Positions 35,421 through 45,026 of a DNA stretch of 64,000 nt are shown in pieces. The stretch covers positions 5,766,001-5,830,000 of the forward strand of contig NZ_AP022601.1 in the NCBI RefSeq assembly GCF_010726765.1, given 5' to 3'. The position numbers and the translations under genes were made by a program. The notes beneath the pieces were generated by a model. It saw only the letters and a program-made list of their open reading frames with translations. It ran no database searches and had not been told where the DNA came from. The first letter of the stretch is position 1; each line of letters starts with the position of its first letter. The stretch comes from Mycobacterium gallinarum. Lineage in GTDB: Bacteria > Actinomycetota > Actinomycetes > Mycobacteriales > Mycobacteriaceae.

Positions 35421-36437
35421 CTAGCTCTTTGCGACCTTGCGGATCAGCCGTGCGGTGCTGCGGTCCAGAATCTCTTGCCGCTTGGCTGGGGCTCGGGTCT
35501 TCGCGGCGCGCTTGGCGGCGGTCGCGATAGTCAGGCCAGATTCATACCCCTCGACGACGCGGGGATCCACGTAAGAGCGGCGCGCCACCGCCGGGGTATT
35601 GCCGAGTTCCTCGGCGACCTCTTTCATGACCGCCGATTCCACGCGCTTGATCACGGACTTGTTCTCCGGCGGATCGGCGTCCACGAATGCCGCCGCCGCC
35701 AGCACCGTGCCGTGCCAAGTGCGTAGATCCTTGACGGTGTACTCGTCGCCGACGAGTTCCTTGAACCGGCTGTTGAGATCGTCGGCGTGCAGGTCGGTCC
35801 ACCCGGAACCGTTGCGGCACACCAGCAACCGCTCGCCGCGATGCGGTCTGCGCATCAGCGAACGCACCGACCTGACGACCTCAGGATCCTCGATCAGCAG
35901 GGTGCGGCGAACGCCACTCTTGGCCGGATAGTCGAACTCAACCGCGCCACTCTGCAGCGTCACATGTTCGCAAAGCAACGTCGCGAGGCCAAAGGAGTTG
36001 TTCTCCTCGACGTACTGTTCTGACCCCGAACGGAAGTAGCCGAGATCGAGCAGTTGCAGCGCCAGAGCGATCACCCGATCGCGGGTGAGCCCCCGCCCGC
36101 TCAGGTCCGATGCGATCTGGCGCCGCATGTCGGGTAGCGCCGCCGACATGTCCAGGGCCCGGTCGAATTTCTCCTCGTTCCGGTCCTGCTGCCACTTCTG
36201 GTGGTAGAGGTACTGGCGCCGGCCTGCGGCGTCTGTTCCCACCGCCTGGATGTGGCCGTTGGGATGAGGGCAGATCCACACCCTCTTCCAAGCCGGAGGG
36301 ATCACAAGCCCTTTGATGCGCTCGAGCGTCGTGGCATCGGTGATCGACGCACCGTTGGCGTCGTAAAAGGAGAACCCGCGGCCGCGCCGGACTCGGCGCA
36401 GTCCGGGGCCACGGAGATCGCTACGACGAAGCCGCAT
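35421..36437 (-). CDS. Type IB DNA topoisomerase (poxvirus-like)
   Basis: 338 residues from ATG 36437 (MRLRRSD). N-terminal DNA-clamp domain: GLVIPPAWKRVWICP and GRRQYLYHQKWQQDRNEEKF. Catalytic domain: VKDLRTWHGT supplies Arg and nearby His, NKSVIKRV the active Lys region, and RRSYVDPRVVEGY the nucleophilic Tyr at about residue 289. It relaxes supercoils of either sign through a 3'-phosphotyrosine without ATP. Such genes are accessory in bacteria; this one lies inside the SigF locus, downstream of a SigF-like promoter, and is not recalled at this place in M. tuberculosis. Confidence 0.9.
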   Translation of the reverse strand: MRLRRSDLRGPGLRRVRRGRGFSFYDANGASITDATTLERIKGLVIPPAWKRVWICPHPNGHIQAVGTDAAGRRQYLYHQKWQQDRNEEKFDRALDMSAALPDMRRQIASDLSGRGLTRDRVIALALQLLDLGYFRSGSEQYVEENNSFGLATLLCEHVTLQSGAVEFDYPAKSGVRRTLLIEDPEVVRSVRSLMRRPHRGERLLVCRNGSGWTDLHADDLNSRFKELVGDEYTVKDLRTWHGTVLAAAAFVDADPPENKSVIKRVESAVMKEVAEELGNTPAVARRSYVDPRVVEGYESGLTIATAAKRAAKTRAPAKRQEILDRSTARLIRKVAKS

Positions 36438-36518
36438 GTTTGGCGGACGACCACGCGAGGGTAAGGGACGTGGACCATGGCGAATCACCGACCACGCTGG
36501 ACAGGCTCATCTGCGGCA

Positions 36519-36686
36519 TCACTGCATCATCGGCGCGAGGATGAGGAACGCCCCGGCATATATCGCCACCAAGATCAAGATCAACGCCAACAGGACCAGT
36601 CCGGCAGTCACGATGACTCGGCGCAGTCCCCGGGTGCCGCCCGTGTCTGCGTCGCCGAGCCGGCTGCGCGACCCCATGTACTTCAT
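36519..36686 (-). CDS. 55-residue single-span membrane peptide
   Basis: Found by reading the minus strand: ATG 36686 (MKYMGSRSRLGD) to TGA 36519. A basic N-terminal third with GLRRVIVTAG is followed by one long span of Leu/Ile/Val (LVLLALILILVAIYAGAFLI) and the end LAPMMQ. A SigF-like promoter ends 10 bp before the ATG. It lies 81 bp upstream of the topoisomerase gene in the same direction. No family recognised. Confidence 0.65.
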   Translation of the reverse strand: MKYMGSRSRLGDADTGGTRGLRRVIVTAGLVLLALILILVAIYAGAFLILAPMMQ

Positions 36687-36695
36687 GACCGGGGT

Positions 36696-36721
36696 TTACC
36701 CGGCCTGAGCGCATGCCACAC
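36696..36721 (-). promoter_or_regulatory. SigF-like promoter GTGT-N16-GGGTAA
   Basis: Minus-strand -35 GTGT (one mismatch to GTTT) at 36721-36718 and -10 GGGTAA at 36701-36696. As with the acidic-protein gene, the predicted transcript would start only 2-4 nt before the ATG at 36686. Confidence 0.5.
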
Positions 36722-36753
36722 TTTGGTACCGACTGTTCGCGGGAACGCCCGTG

Positions 36754-36779
36754 GTTAGCCGGGAGCGGACCTGGGGTAA
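36754..36779 (+). promoter_or_regulatory. SigF-like promoter GTTA-N16-GGGTAA before rsbW-sigF
   Basis: The expected start is near 36786, 22 nt before the rsbW ATG, whose ribosome-binding site GGGAGG follows at 36798-36803. The usfX(rsbW)-sigF operon is known to be autoregulated by SigF in mycobacteria, which fits this position. Confidence 0.6.
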
Positions 36780-36807
36780 CCTCGCTTCGATATTGCCGGG
36801 AGGTCAA

Positions 36808-37242
36808 ATGGCCGACGTTGCCAACACGAAGAACGGGCATCTACGGAACGCCGGGTCGGTCGAACTTCGGGTCGCCGCCACACTGGAAAATCTTGCAGTG
36901 CTGCGCACGCTCGTGGCGGCGGTCGCCACATACGAGGATCTGGACTTCGACTCCGTCGCCGATCTGCGGTTGGCAGTCGACGAAGCGTGTACGCGCCTCA
37001 TTCGCTGCGCGGTCCCCGATTCCACACTGCTGCTCGTCGTCGATCCGCGTGACGACGCGGTCGTCATCCACGCATCGGCGCCATGCAAGAGCCCCGACAT
37101 CCTGGCCCCCGGTAGCTTCAGCTGGCACGTGCTGAGCTCACTGACCGACGATGTACAGACTTTCCAGGACGGGCAGGGCCCTGAGGAAGGACAGGTCTTC
37201 GGGATCTCGATGACGACAAGGCGAGCGAGCTCGTTGCAGTGA
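36808..37242 (+). CDS. rsbW: Anti-sigma-F factor RsbW/UsfX
   Basis: 144 residues from ATG 36808. GHKL (HATPase) fold: DLRLAVDEACTRLI is the N-box region with Glu-Ala-Cys in place of the usual Glu-x-x-Asn, so kinase activity may be weak or lost, as described for mycobacterial UsfX. It binds SigF and blocks it. Its TGA overlaps the GTG of sigF (GTGA, 37239-37242), giving stoichiometric coupling. Confidence 0.92.
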   Translation: MADVANTKNGHLRNAGSVELRVAATLENLAVLRTLVAAVATYEDLDFDSVADLRLAVDEACTRLIRCAVPDSTLLLVVDPRDDAVVIHASAPCKSPDILAPGSFSWHVLSSLTDDVQTFQDGQGPEEGQVFGISMTTRRASSLQ

Positions 37243-38027
37243 GCCCTTCGACGTCACAGGGTTCGTCGTCGCGATCGAACTCTGAGTACGCGGATGTCGC
37301 GGACATGTTTCGCGAACTCGAGGGCGTACCTCAAGACAGCGCGGCCTTCCAGCGACAGCGAGACCGCATCGTGGAACGTTGCCTGCCGTTGGCCGACCAC
37401 ATCGCCCGCCGGTTCGACGGGCGCGGCGAGTCCCGCGACGATCTCGTCCAGGTCGCCCGTGTCGGCCTGGTGAACGCGGTCATCCGCTTCGACGTGAACG
37501 CCGGATCGGACTTCGTGTCGTTCGCGGTGCCGACGATCATGGGCGAGGTCCGGCGACACTTCCGGGACAACAGCTGGTCGGTCAAGGTGCCCCGCCGGCT
37601 CAAAGAGCTGCACCTGCGGCTGGGCGCCGCCACAGCTGAACTGTCTCAGCGACTCGGCCGCGCACCCACAGCCTCGGAACTGGCCATCGAACTGGAGATG
37701 GACCGCGACGAGGTCGTCGAGGGTCTGGTGGCGGGCAGCTCCTACAACACGCTGTCCATCGACAGTGGCGGCGGAGGTAACGAGGACGCGCCCGCGATCG
37801 CCGACACGATCGGCGACGTCGATCTGGGACTAGACCAGATCGAGAACCGAGAAGCGTTGCGGCCCTTGCTTGCAGCGTTGCCCGAACGAGAACGAACGGT
37901 TCTGCTGCTGCGCTTCTTCGAATCGCTCACGCAGACCCAGATCGCCGAACGGGTAGGTATCTCGCAGATGCACGTATCCCGGTTGCTTGCGAAATCTCTA
38001 GCGCGGCTGAGGGACCAACTGCAGTAG
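37239..38027 (+). CDS. sigF: Alternative sigma factor SigF
   Basis: 262 residues, SigB/SigF subfamily (lacks region 1.1). Region 2: VEGVPQ region then LPLADHIARRFDGRGESRDD and FVSFAVPTIMGEVRRHFRD (-10 recognition). Region 3: LSQRLGRAPTASELAIEL. Region 4 HTH: SLTQTQIAERVGISQMHVSR. It directs stationary-phase and envelope-stress genes from GTTT/GGGTAT promoters, several of which are visible around it. The 3' end runs 30 bp into the convergent STAS gene. Confidence 0.96.
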   Translation: MSPSTSQGSSSRSNSEYADVADMFRELEGVPQDSAAFQRQRDRIVERCLPLADHIARRFDGRGESRDDLVQVARVGLVNAVIRFDVNAGSDFVSFAVPTIMGEVRRHFRDNSWSVKVPRRLKELHLRLGAATAELSQRLGRAPTASELAIELEMDRDEVVEGLVAGSSYNTLSIDSGGGGNEDAPAIADTIGDVDLGLDQIENREALRPLLAALPERERTVLLLRFFESLTQTQIAERVGISQMHVSRLLAKSLARLRDQLQ

Positions 38028-38441
38028 GCGGGGCGGCTCACCCTGAACCGCCGACAGAGCGGTGTCGACGCCGCCGAAGAACGGCAGAAGCGAATCCGGA
38101 TCGCAGATCCGTACCAGCCTCGTGACCGCCGGGCTGGGCACTGAAGCCCAGGTGATGGATTCGTCGGCGCAGCGCACGTTGAGTGTGTGCAGCGCCGAAA
38201 AGCCGGATGTGCCAAAGAAATCGACGCCGCTCAAGTCGAGCACCAATCGGTTAATGCGATCGCCGTGTCGCAGCGCGTAGTCGACGAGCGCGTTCGCGTT
38301 CGCTGCGTCGATCTCGCCGTGCGCCGTGACCACCGCGGTGTTCGGCGGTAGCGAACGGGTCGCGAAATGGGCCGAGTGCGACTCGGCGCGCTCGATCAAA
38401 GACTCCGGTGGCGTCGGAGCATCGTGTGTTCGGGTAGACAT
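37998..38441 (-). CDS. STAS-domain anti-sigma factor antagonist
   Basis: 147 residues. STAS domain with VVTAHGEIDAANANALVDYA and LVLDLSGVDFFGTSGFSALH; the Thr-Ser of GTSGF sits where RsbV/RsfB-type antagonists are phosphorylated. Known mycobacterial antagonists RsfA/RsfB free SigF from RsbW. Here the gene converges on sigF and overlaps it by 30 bp, unlike M. tuberculosis, where accA3 follows sigF (recalled). It is therefore a likely local partner of RsbW (inference). Confidence 0.87.
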   Translation of the reverse strand: MSTRTHDAPTPPESLIERAESHSAHFATRSLPPNTAVVTAHGEIDAANANALVDYALRHGDRINRLVLDLSGVDFFGTSGFSALHTLNVRCADESITWASVPSPAVTRLVRICDPDSLLPFFGGVDTALSAVQGEPPRLLQLVPQPR

Positions 38442-38521
38442 TGTGACTCCATCAGTGGTGAATACATCGATTCGTACTGTGGCTCACGTCAAATTGGGCC
38501 CTGCGCTTTTGAAAGCCTGGC

Positions 38522-38541
38522 TGCAGGGCCACAGCCCTGCA
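38522..38541. repeat. Inverted repeat TGCAGGGC-CACA-GCCCTGCA
   Basis: Perfect 8-bp arms, 80-100 bp upstream of the STAS gene start and inside the 264-bp gap 38442-38705. No T-run, so it is not a classical terminator. A TTGACG element for the STAS gene lies between the hairpin and its ATG. No gene is seen in the gap. Confidence 0.5.
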
Positions 38542-38705
38542 CGTCGATGACGTTTGCAGCTGGCTGTGATTTCAACCTGATTTGAACCCTACGCCTCACG
38601 ATCGAAAACGACAACGTGAATGACGCGGACGTCATAAGTCCAGTTCACGGCGTTGGACTCGGCGCGCGTTTGTATGAAACGCCTGGTGGACCCACACTTG
38701 TCGAC

Positions 38706-39242
38706 ATGTCGACCACGGCCGCCGGTATTTTGCTCGCCGCCGGGGCGGGCGCGCGCTTCGGTATGCCCAAAGTGCTTGCTGCACAAGGTGAGTGGCTGAG
38801 ATCAGCGGTGGCGGCGTTACACCATGGCGGGTGCGACGACGTGGTCGTCGTGCTGGGCGCGGCGATCGTCGATGTGCCTGCTCCCGCCCGCGCCGTCATC
38901 GCGACTGACTGGTCAGACGGGTTATCCACATCCTTGCGTACGGGTCTGTCGGCCGTCGAGGCCGACTTCGCGGTGCTGCACACCGTCGACACCCCCGACG
39001 TAGGCGCCGAAGTGGTGGACCGCGTGCTGGCCGCGGCGCGATCATCGACGTCGGGCCTCGCGCGCGCGTACTTCGGCGACACGCCCGGCCACCCCGTCGT
39101 CATCGCCAACCGGCACTGGACCGAACTACTCCGAGGACTGCGCGGCGACGAGGGCGCGCGCGCGTTTCTCTCGGCGCGCCCAGACGTCGCCGCTGTGGAC
39201 TGCGCTGACCTGGCGACCGGCCGCGACATCGATTCCCCGTGA
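38706..39242 (+). CDS. MobA/MocA-like nucleotidyltransferase
   Basis: 178 residues from ATG 38706 (MSTTAAG); the open frame upstream lacks motifs. GT-A-type NTP-transferase signature GILLAAGAGARFGMPKVLA, VVVVLGAA, and TVDTPDVG followed by GHPVVIANRHW as in MocA/MobA enzymes that add CMP or GMP to molybdopterin. The nucleotide and the pterin substrate are inferred from the family. No molybdoenzyme gene is adjacent. Confidence 0.78.
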   Translation: MSTTAAGILLAAGAGARFGMPKVLAAQGEWLRSAVAALHHGGCDDVVVVLGAAIVDVPAPARAVIATDWSDGLSTSLRTGLSAVEADFAVLHTVDTPDVGAEVVDRVLAAARSSTSGLARAYFGDTPGHPVVIANRHWTELLRGLRGDEGARAFLSARPDVAAVDCADLATGRDIDSP

Positions 39243-39258
39243 TCGGCCGCCGATCGGA

Positions 39259-39579
39259 TCAGGGGATCGTCAGCCCCAGCATCGCCATCGCGAAGCGTCG
39301 CACCGACTGCTCGGCCACCGCGACGGCGTCGTGGTGACCGTCGCGCGCTCTGGACCGCAGAGTGCCGGCCGCCGGATCGATACTCACCTCGGCCAACATC
39401 TCACCGGTCGTCGGTTCGCAGACCGCCCACGTGTACCCGGTGTCGGAGGCCCATCGCGCCGTACAGCGCGCCACATGGCCCGGATCGGACTCGCCCATTG
39501 CCGCGAGCGCGGGGCGGTCGTCCATGAACTCGTCCTCACGCAATGCGCGCAGATACCAAGCGCCGGCATTAATCTCCAC
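39259..39579 (-). CDS. Small conserved hypothetical protein, possibly GNAT-related
   Basis: About 106 residues. The start is uncertain: GTG 39579 (MEINAGAWYLRAL) or GTG 39588; longer frames run over the divergent gene and are rejected. RALREDEFMDDRPALAAM followed by WAVCEPTTGEMLAEVSIDP looks like the first strands of a GNAT fold, but the acetyl-CoA loop (R/QxxGxA) is not visible and the usual C-terminal half is missing. The function is unknown. It shares a 31-bp divergent gap with the NmrA-like gene. Confidence 0.55.
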   Translation of the reverse strand: MEINAGAWYLRALREDEFMDDRPALAAMGESDPGHVARCTARWASDTGYTWAVCEPTTGEMLAEVSIDPAAGTLRSRARDGHHDAVAVAEQSVRRFAMAMLGLTIP

Positions 39580-39610
39580 GGGCTCCACCTGTCGATGGTA
39601 GGCATGGCCT

Positions 39611-40309
39611 GTGAGGATCACAGTGATCGGTGCCAGCGGTCTGATCGGCACCAAGGTGGTGGCGCTACTCGAGGCTGACGGGCACGATGTCGTCGCGGCA
39701 TCGCGTGGATCTGGTGTGGATGTCCTCACCGGCGACGGGCTCGGGGAGGCGCTGGCCGGGGCCGACGCGCTCGTCGACGTCACGAATTCTCCGTCGTTCG
39801 AAGACGGGCCGGTGTTGGAGTTCTTCACCACGGCGACGGCGAATGTGGTTGCAGCCGCGAAGAACGCCGGGGTCGGACACTATGTCGTGCTGTCGATCGT
39901 CGGTGTGGACGGTCTGCCGCTCAGCGGGTACATGCGGGCCAAGGTCGCGCAGGAGAAGCTGCTCGGTCAATCCGGCATGCCCTACACCATCGTGCGCGCC
40001 ACGCAGTTCGCCGAGTTCACCGACGCCATCACCGGATCGATGACCGTCGGCGACGAGGTGCGCGTTCCCGATGCGCTGATTCAGCCCATTCCTGCGGACA
40101 GGGTCGCATCCGACGTCGCGCGCGCCGCCGTCGGCGGACCGCTCAACGGTGTCGTGAACATCGGTGGGCCGCAGAAGATCCCGTTCGAGCAGATGGCCCG
40201 CGACACGTTGGCCCGGCAGGGCGACGACACCAAGACCGTCGTCGTCGACCCCGAGGCCGGCTACTTCGGCACGCCGCTGCAGCGCAACAGCCTCGTCACG
40301 TCCGACTAA
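39611..40309 (+). CDS. NmrA/NAD(P)-binding epimerase-like protein
   Basis: 232 residues from GTG 39611. NAD(P) fold MRITVIGASGLIGTKVVALLE, then VVAASRGSGVDVLTGDG, VGHYVVLSIVGVDGLPLSGY and YTIVRATQFAEFTD, typical of NmrA/SDR-a5 proteins near stress or quinone-reductase genes. No Tyr-x3-Lys triad. Not recognised further. It is the last gene before the IS110 remnant, so its downstream context has been disturbed. Confidence 0.8.
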   Translation: MRITVIGASGLIGTKVVALLEADGHDVVAASRGSGVDVLTGDGLGEALAGADALVDVTNSPSFEDGPVLEFFTTATANVVAAAKNAGVGHYVVLSIVGVDGLPLSGYMRAKVAQEKLLGQSGMPYTIVRATQFAEFTDAITGSMTVGDEVRVPDALIQPIPADRVASDVARAAVGGPLNGVVNIGGPQKIPFEQMARDTLARQGDDTKTVVVDPEAGYFGTPLQRNSLVTSD

Positions 40310-40329
40310 TGGGAGTCGATCGGCGTGGC

Positions 40330-40561
40330 GTTGACGAGTTTGAGTTCGTGGTCGCGGGACGCTGATCGTCGAGCCGCTGACCGGTGAGCACTATGTCTGA
40401 CGGGGATGAATGTCTGATTCCTAGCGCTAGATCGTGCCCCGGTCGGTTCGGTGAGGTCGCTTGAAGCGCTGATGGGATGTCGTGCCAATACGAGCACTGA
40501 TCCATTAGTCCGCCGCCGGGTGTCCTCGGGCTCAATGTGAGTCAACGACGACCGCGAGGAG
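40330..40561 (+). ncRNA. Possible bridge-RNA region of the IS110 element
   Basis: IS110-group elements carry a structured bridge RNA in the noncoding left end just before the recombinase. Here the matching 230-bp left end is preserved and has local dyads: CTAGCGCTAG (40421-40430) and CGCTT-G-AAGCG (40458-40468). No fold or target loop was computed, so this is only a positional candidate. Confidence 0.3.
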
Positions 40562-41780
40562 GTGGCATTGATGATCTTCGTCGGCGACGACTGGGCCGAA
40601 GACCATCACGATGTGTATCTGATGGACGAGGCCGGCCAACGATTGGCAGCCCGGCGATTATCCGAGGGCTTGTCTGGCATCCGGGACTTGCATGAGCTGG
40701 TTGCCCGTCACGCTGAGGAACCCGACCAGGTGGTGATCGGCATCGAGACCGATCGTGGCCTGTGGGTTTCGGCGTTGGCGGCATCGGGTTATCGGGTGTG
40801 GGCGATCAACCCGATGGCCGCGGCCCGCTACCGCGACCGTCATCACGTCTCGGGTGCGAAATCTGATGCCGGAGACGCCAAGCTGCTCGCCGACCTGGTT
40901 CGCACCGACCGGCACAACCACCGCCAGATCGCCGGAGACACCTCAGACGCCGAGGCGATCAAGGTGCTGGCCCGCACTCATCAGAGCCTGATCTGGGCAC
41001 GCACTCGGCACGCCAACATGCTGCGTAGCGGGCTGCGGGAGTACTACCCGCAGCCTTGGAGGCCTTCGATTCACTCACCGACGGTGACGCGTTGGCTGTC
41101 TTGGGCCGCGCACCCACTCCTGAACAGGGCGCCCGGTTGAGCCTGTCGAAGATCGGATCGGCACTCAAAGCTGCTGGCCGACAACGCAATATCGACACAC
41201 GTGCTATCGAGATTCAAACCATCTTGCGCCGCGAGCACCTCACCGCATCCCCTGCCATAGCCAGCGCTTTCGGGACGACCACGACGGCCGCGGTTCATGT
41301 CATTGCAGCACTGAACACCCAGATCGCCGAACTCGAGACCGTGCTGGCCGACCATTTTGAGAAACACCCGGACGCCGACATCTACCGCTCCCTGCCAGGA
41401 CTTGGTGTTGTGCTCGGCGCCCGGTGCTCGGTGAGTTCGGGGACGACCCGAACCGATACCGCACTGCCAAGTGTCGCAAGAACTACGCCGGAACCTCACC
41501 ATTGACCATCGCGTCGGGCCGAAAACGAGTTGTGCTGGCCCGCCATGTTCGCAACAAACGGCTCTACGACGCCCTCGATCAATGGGCCTTCTGCGCGCTG
41601 ACCCGAAGTCGTGGTGCCCGCACCTTCTATGACCAGCACCGCGGAAATGGCGATACCCACCATCAAGCCCTACGCGCCCTCGGCAACCGACTCGTCGGCA
41701 TCCTCCACGGCTGCCTACGCCACCAAACGCTCTACGACGAACACAAAGCCTGGACACACCGCACGCCCGCAGCTGCTTGA
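40562..41780 (+). pseudogene. IS110-family transposase broken by two 1-nt frameshifts
   Basis: Three overlapping frames encode successive parts. 40562-41053 is the RuvC-like DEDD domain: FVGDDWAEDHHDV, GIETDRG and KSDAGDAKLLADLVR. 41056-41420 is the helical linker through LPGLGVVLGAR. 41424-41780 is the Transposase_20 part with YAGTSPLTIASGRK (catalytic Ser) and ALRALGNRLVGILHG. Joining them needs one missing G near 41053 (CAG|CCTTGG) and one near 41421 (CCGG|TGCTC). Both losses are in G/C-rich short runs. Otherwise full-length (about 405 residues) with all catalytic residues, so decay is recent or the shifts are sequence errors. Confidence 0.85.
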
Positions 41781-41824
41781 CAACTTACGGCCCTGGGATG
41801 TCTAGCGCGATTCCCGGCTGAGGC

Positions 41825-43667
<1,843 letters not shown>

Positions 43668-43741
43668 TGTATCGGAGGCAGTTTAGGCGGCAGCACGACG
43701 CCCACGCCAAACCGGTATCGGTTACTGCCGGGTAGCTCCGC

Positions 43742-44575
43742 TCACAGTGCTCGGTTGTGCGCCAGGAGATCGGTGGTGCGCCGCTTGCGTTTGGTGTCGC
43801 GCCACCTCCTGACCGCCCGGATGACGGGACCCTCCGCCCCGTAGGGACGGCCGTACTGGAGGACAAGCGTCACCCGCAGAGTGTCTTTGGACCAGGGCAG
43901 TACGGAGTGCAGCGCACGGTATCCCCTGAAGAGGTACGCATCACCGGGGACGAGCGGGATTGTGAACGCAGTCGGGTCGTCCTCGTAGCGCTGGCGCATC
44001 CGGCGGCCGTGCATCTGGTTGTGCACGAGCAGTCGCTCGGCTGCGCTCAGCGCGGCCCACCGGCGGTGCGGGCGATGGTCGGGGAATATCGCCACCTGGC
44101 CGGTGCCATCGGCGGGAACGACGATCGGAACAAGCATCGTCAACGCATTCGAGTCGTAGTGCCAGTCGAACGGCGGGGTCTCCACATTAGAACCGTCCAG
44201 TATGCGAAGAACTCGCTGCTGATAACCCGCGTAACCAAATTCAGCGGATTCCGGCAGCGACGTCAACGAATGCAGAAATGTCTCGATGCGCAGGTGATCG
44301 GCCAGCGCTTCGATCGTGGGGCACTCCCAGGAGTCCGCGTTGGTCAAGTTGTGTTCACGCCGCCCATAGCGAGCAAGGTAAGCATCCACCTCACCGCGCG
44401 CGGCGGCGAGCCACTCGGCCGCGATGATGCCGCGGAGGGAAACCAGTCCGTGCTGGTCCAGGTCGGCCTTGGCGTGGCTGGCATGGCTCGCCAGATTCGC
44501 CGCTACCGCTTCGGTGTGGCGTTGCACTTGCGTTTCCCCCATCTGCAAAGCATTACCCGCAACGTTTCCCCCCAT
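43742..44575 (-). CDS. Fe(II)/2-oxoglutarate-type dioxygenase-like protein
   Basis: 277 residues from ATG 44575, preceded by GGAGG; another ATG is at 44542. The 2-His-1-Asp iron site is visible as FDWHYDSNAL (HxD) and the distal His in RALHSVLPWS, followed by an Arg in TLRVTLVLQYG that would bind 2-oxoglutarate. Layout is closest to phytanoyl/prolyl-hydroxylase-like oxygenases. Substrate unknown. It lies 30 bp downstream of sufE-like and sseA, on the same strand, and may belong to that operon. Confidence 0.72.
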   Translation of the reverse strand: MGGNVAGNALQMGETQVQRHTEAVAANLASHASHAKADLDQHGLVSLRGIIAAEWLAAARGEVDAYLARYGRREHNLTNADSWECPTIEALADHLRIETFLHSLTSLPESAEFGYAGYQQRVLRILDGSNVETPPFDWHYDSNALTMLVPIVVPADGTGQVAIFPDHRPHRRWAALSAAERLLVHNQMHGRRMRQRYEDDPTAFTIPLVPGDAYLFRGYRALHSVLPWSKDTLRVTLVLQYGRPYGAEGPVIRAVRRWRDTKRKRRTTDLLAHNRAL

Positions 44576-44605
44576 TCACCTCCACAGCACCTTCACAGCT
44601 CGCCG

Positions 44606-45016
44606 TTATCTGAGCCGTTTCTTGATACGGGCCAGCATCGCCGACATGCCGCGCAGCCGCAGCGGGCTGATCAGCGCCGCCAGGCCGAGTTCGCTGTAGA
44701 AGTCGTCGGGTACGGCGAGGATGTCTTCGGCGGGCTGTGAGTCGAGCCCGGCCGCCAGGATCGCCGCGAAACCACGCGTGGTCGGCGCTTCCGCGGGCGC
44801 GCTGAAATACAGCCGGACGTTGTCCCGGTCGGCGGCGTCGACGTGGAGGAACAGCGGTGACTGGCATTCGGGCACCGGCTCCATGGCCGCCTCTTCCAGT
44901 TCGGCGGGCAGCGGGGGCAGTTCACCCGCGAACTCCAGCAGCAGCTGCAGCTTGTCCTGGCCCTGCATCTCCTGGAAGTCGGATACGACCTCGGCCAGCG
45001 CGGCCGGCATGCTCAT
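44606..45016 (-). CDS. SufE-like cysteine desulfuration protein
   Basis: 136 residues from ATG 45016. SufE fold with the persulfide-accepting Cys in [25 protein letters not shown] at the N-terminus, and [21 protein letters not shown] with [14 protein letters not shown] at the C-terminus. SufE proteins take sulfane sulfur from a cysteine desulfurase for Fe-S assembly. Encoded 10 bp after sseA, a pairing also seen in M. tuberculosis (Rv3284/Rv3283, recalled), which links it to rhodanese chemistry. Confidence 0.9.
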   Translation of the reverse strand: MSMPAALAEVVSDFQEMQGQDKLQLLLEFAGELPPLPAELEEAAMEPVPECQSPLFLHVDAADRDNVRLYFSAPAEAPTTRGFAAILAAGLDSQPAEDILAVPDDFYSELGLAALISPLRLRGMSAMLARIKKRLR

Positions 45017-45026
45017 TGCGCCGCCG

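Larger units (their letters stand above)
40310..41815 (+). mobile_element. Decayed IS110-family insertion element (ends approximate)
   Basis: Contains a frameshifted DEDD/serine transposase (40562-41780) plus about 250 bp of noncoding DNA on the left and about 40 bp on the right. IS110 elements have no terminal inverted repeats, so the ends cannot be read exactly. ATGTCTGA occurs twice on the left (40393-40400, 40410-40417) and ATGTCT once on the right (41798-41803), possibly marking core/target sequence. It separates the SigF block from accA3, which are adjacent in M. tuberculosis (recalled). Confidence 0.7.

Noticed and set aside
36437-36463. Plus-strand GTTT-N17-GGGTAA resembling a SigF promoter
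   Set aside because: It would drive only a frame that is antisense to the better-supported 55-residue membrane peptide and the topoisomerase leader; no plus-strand gene follows before rsbW, which has its own closer site.
41040-41430. Programmed frameshifting of the IS110 transposase
   Set aside because: IS110 elements are not known to use frameshifting, two events in the same direction would be needed, and no slippery heptamer is visible; simple base loss fits better.
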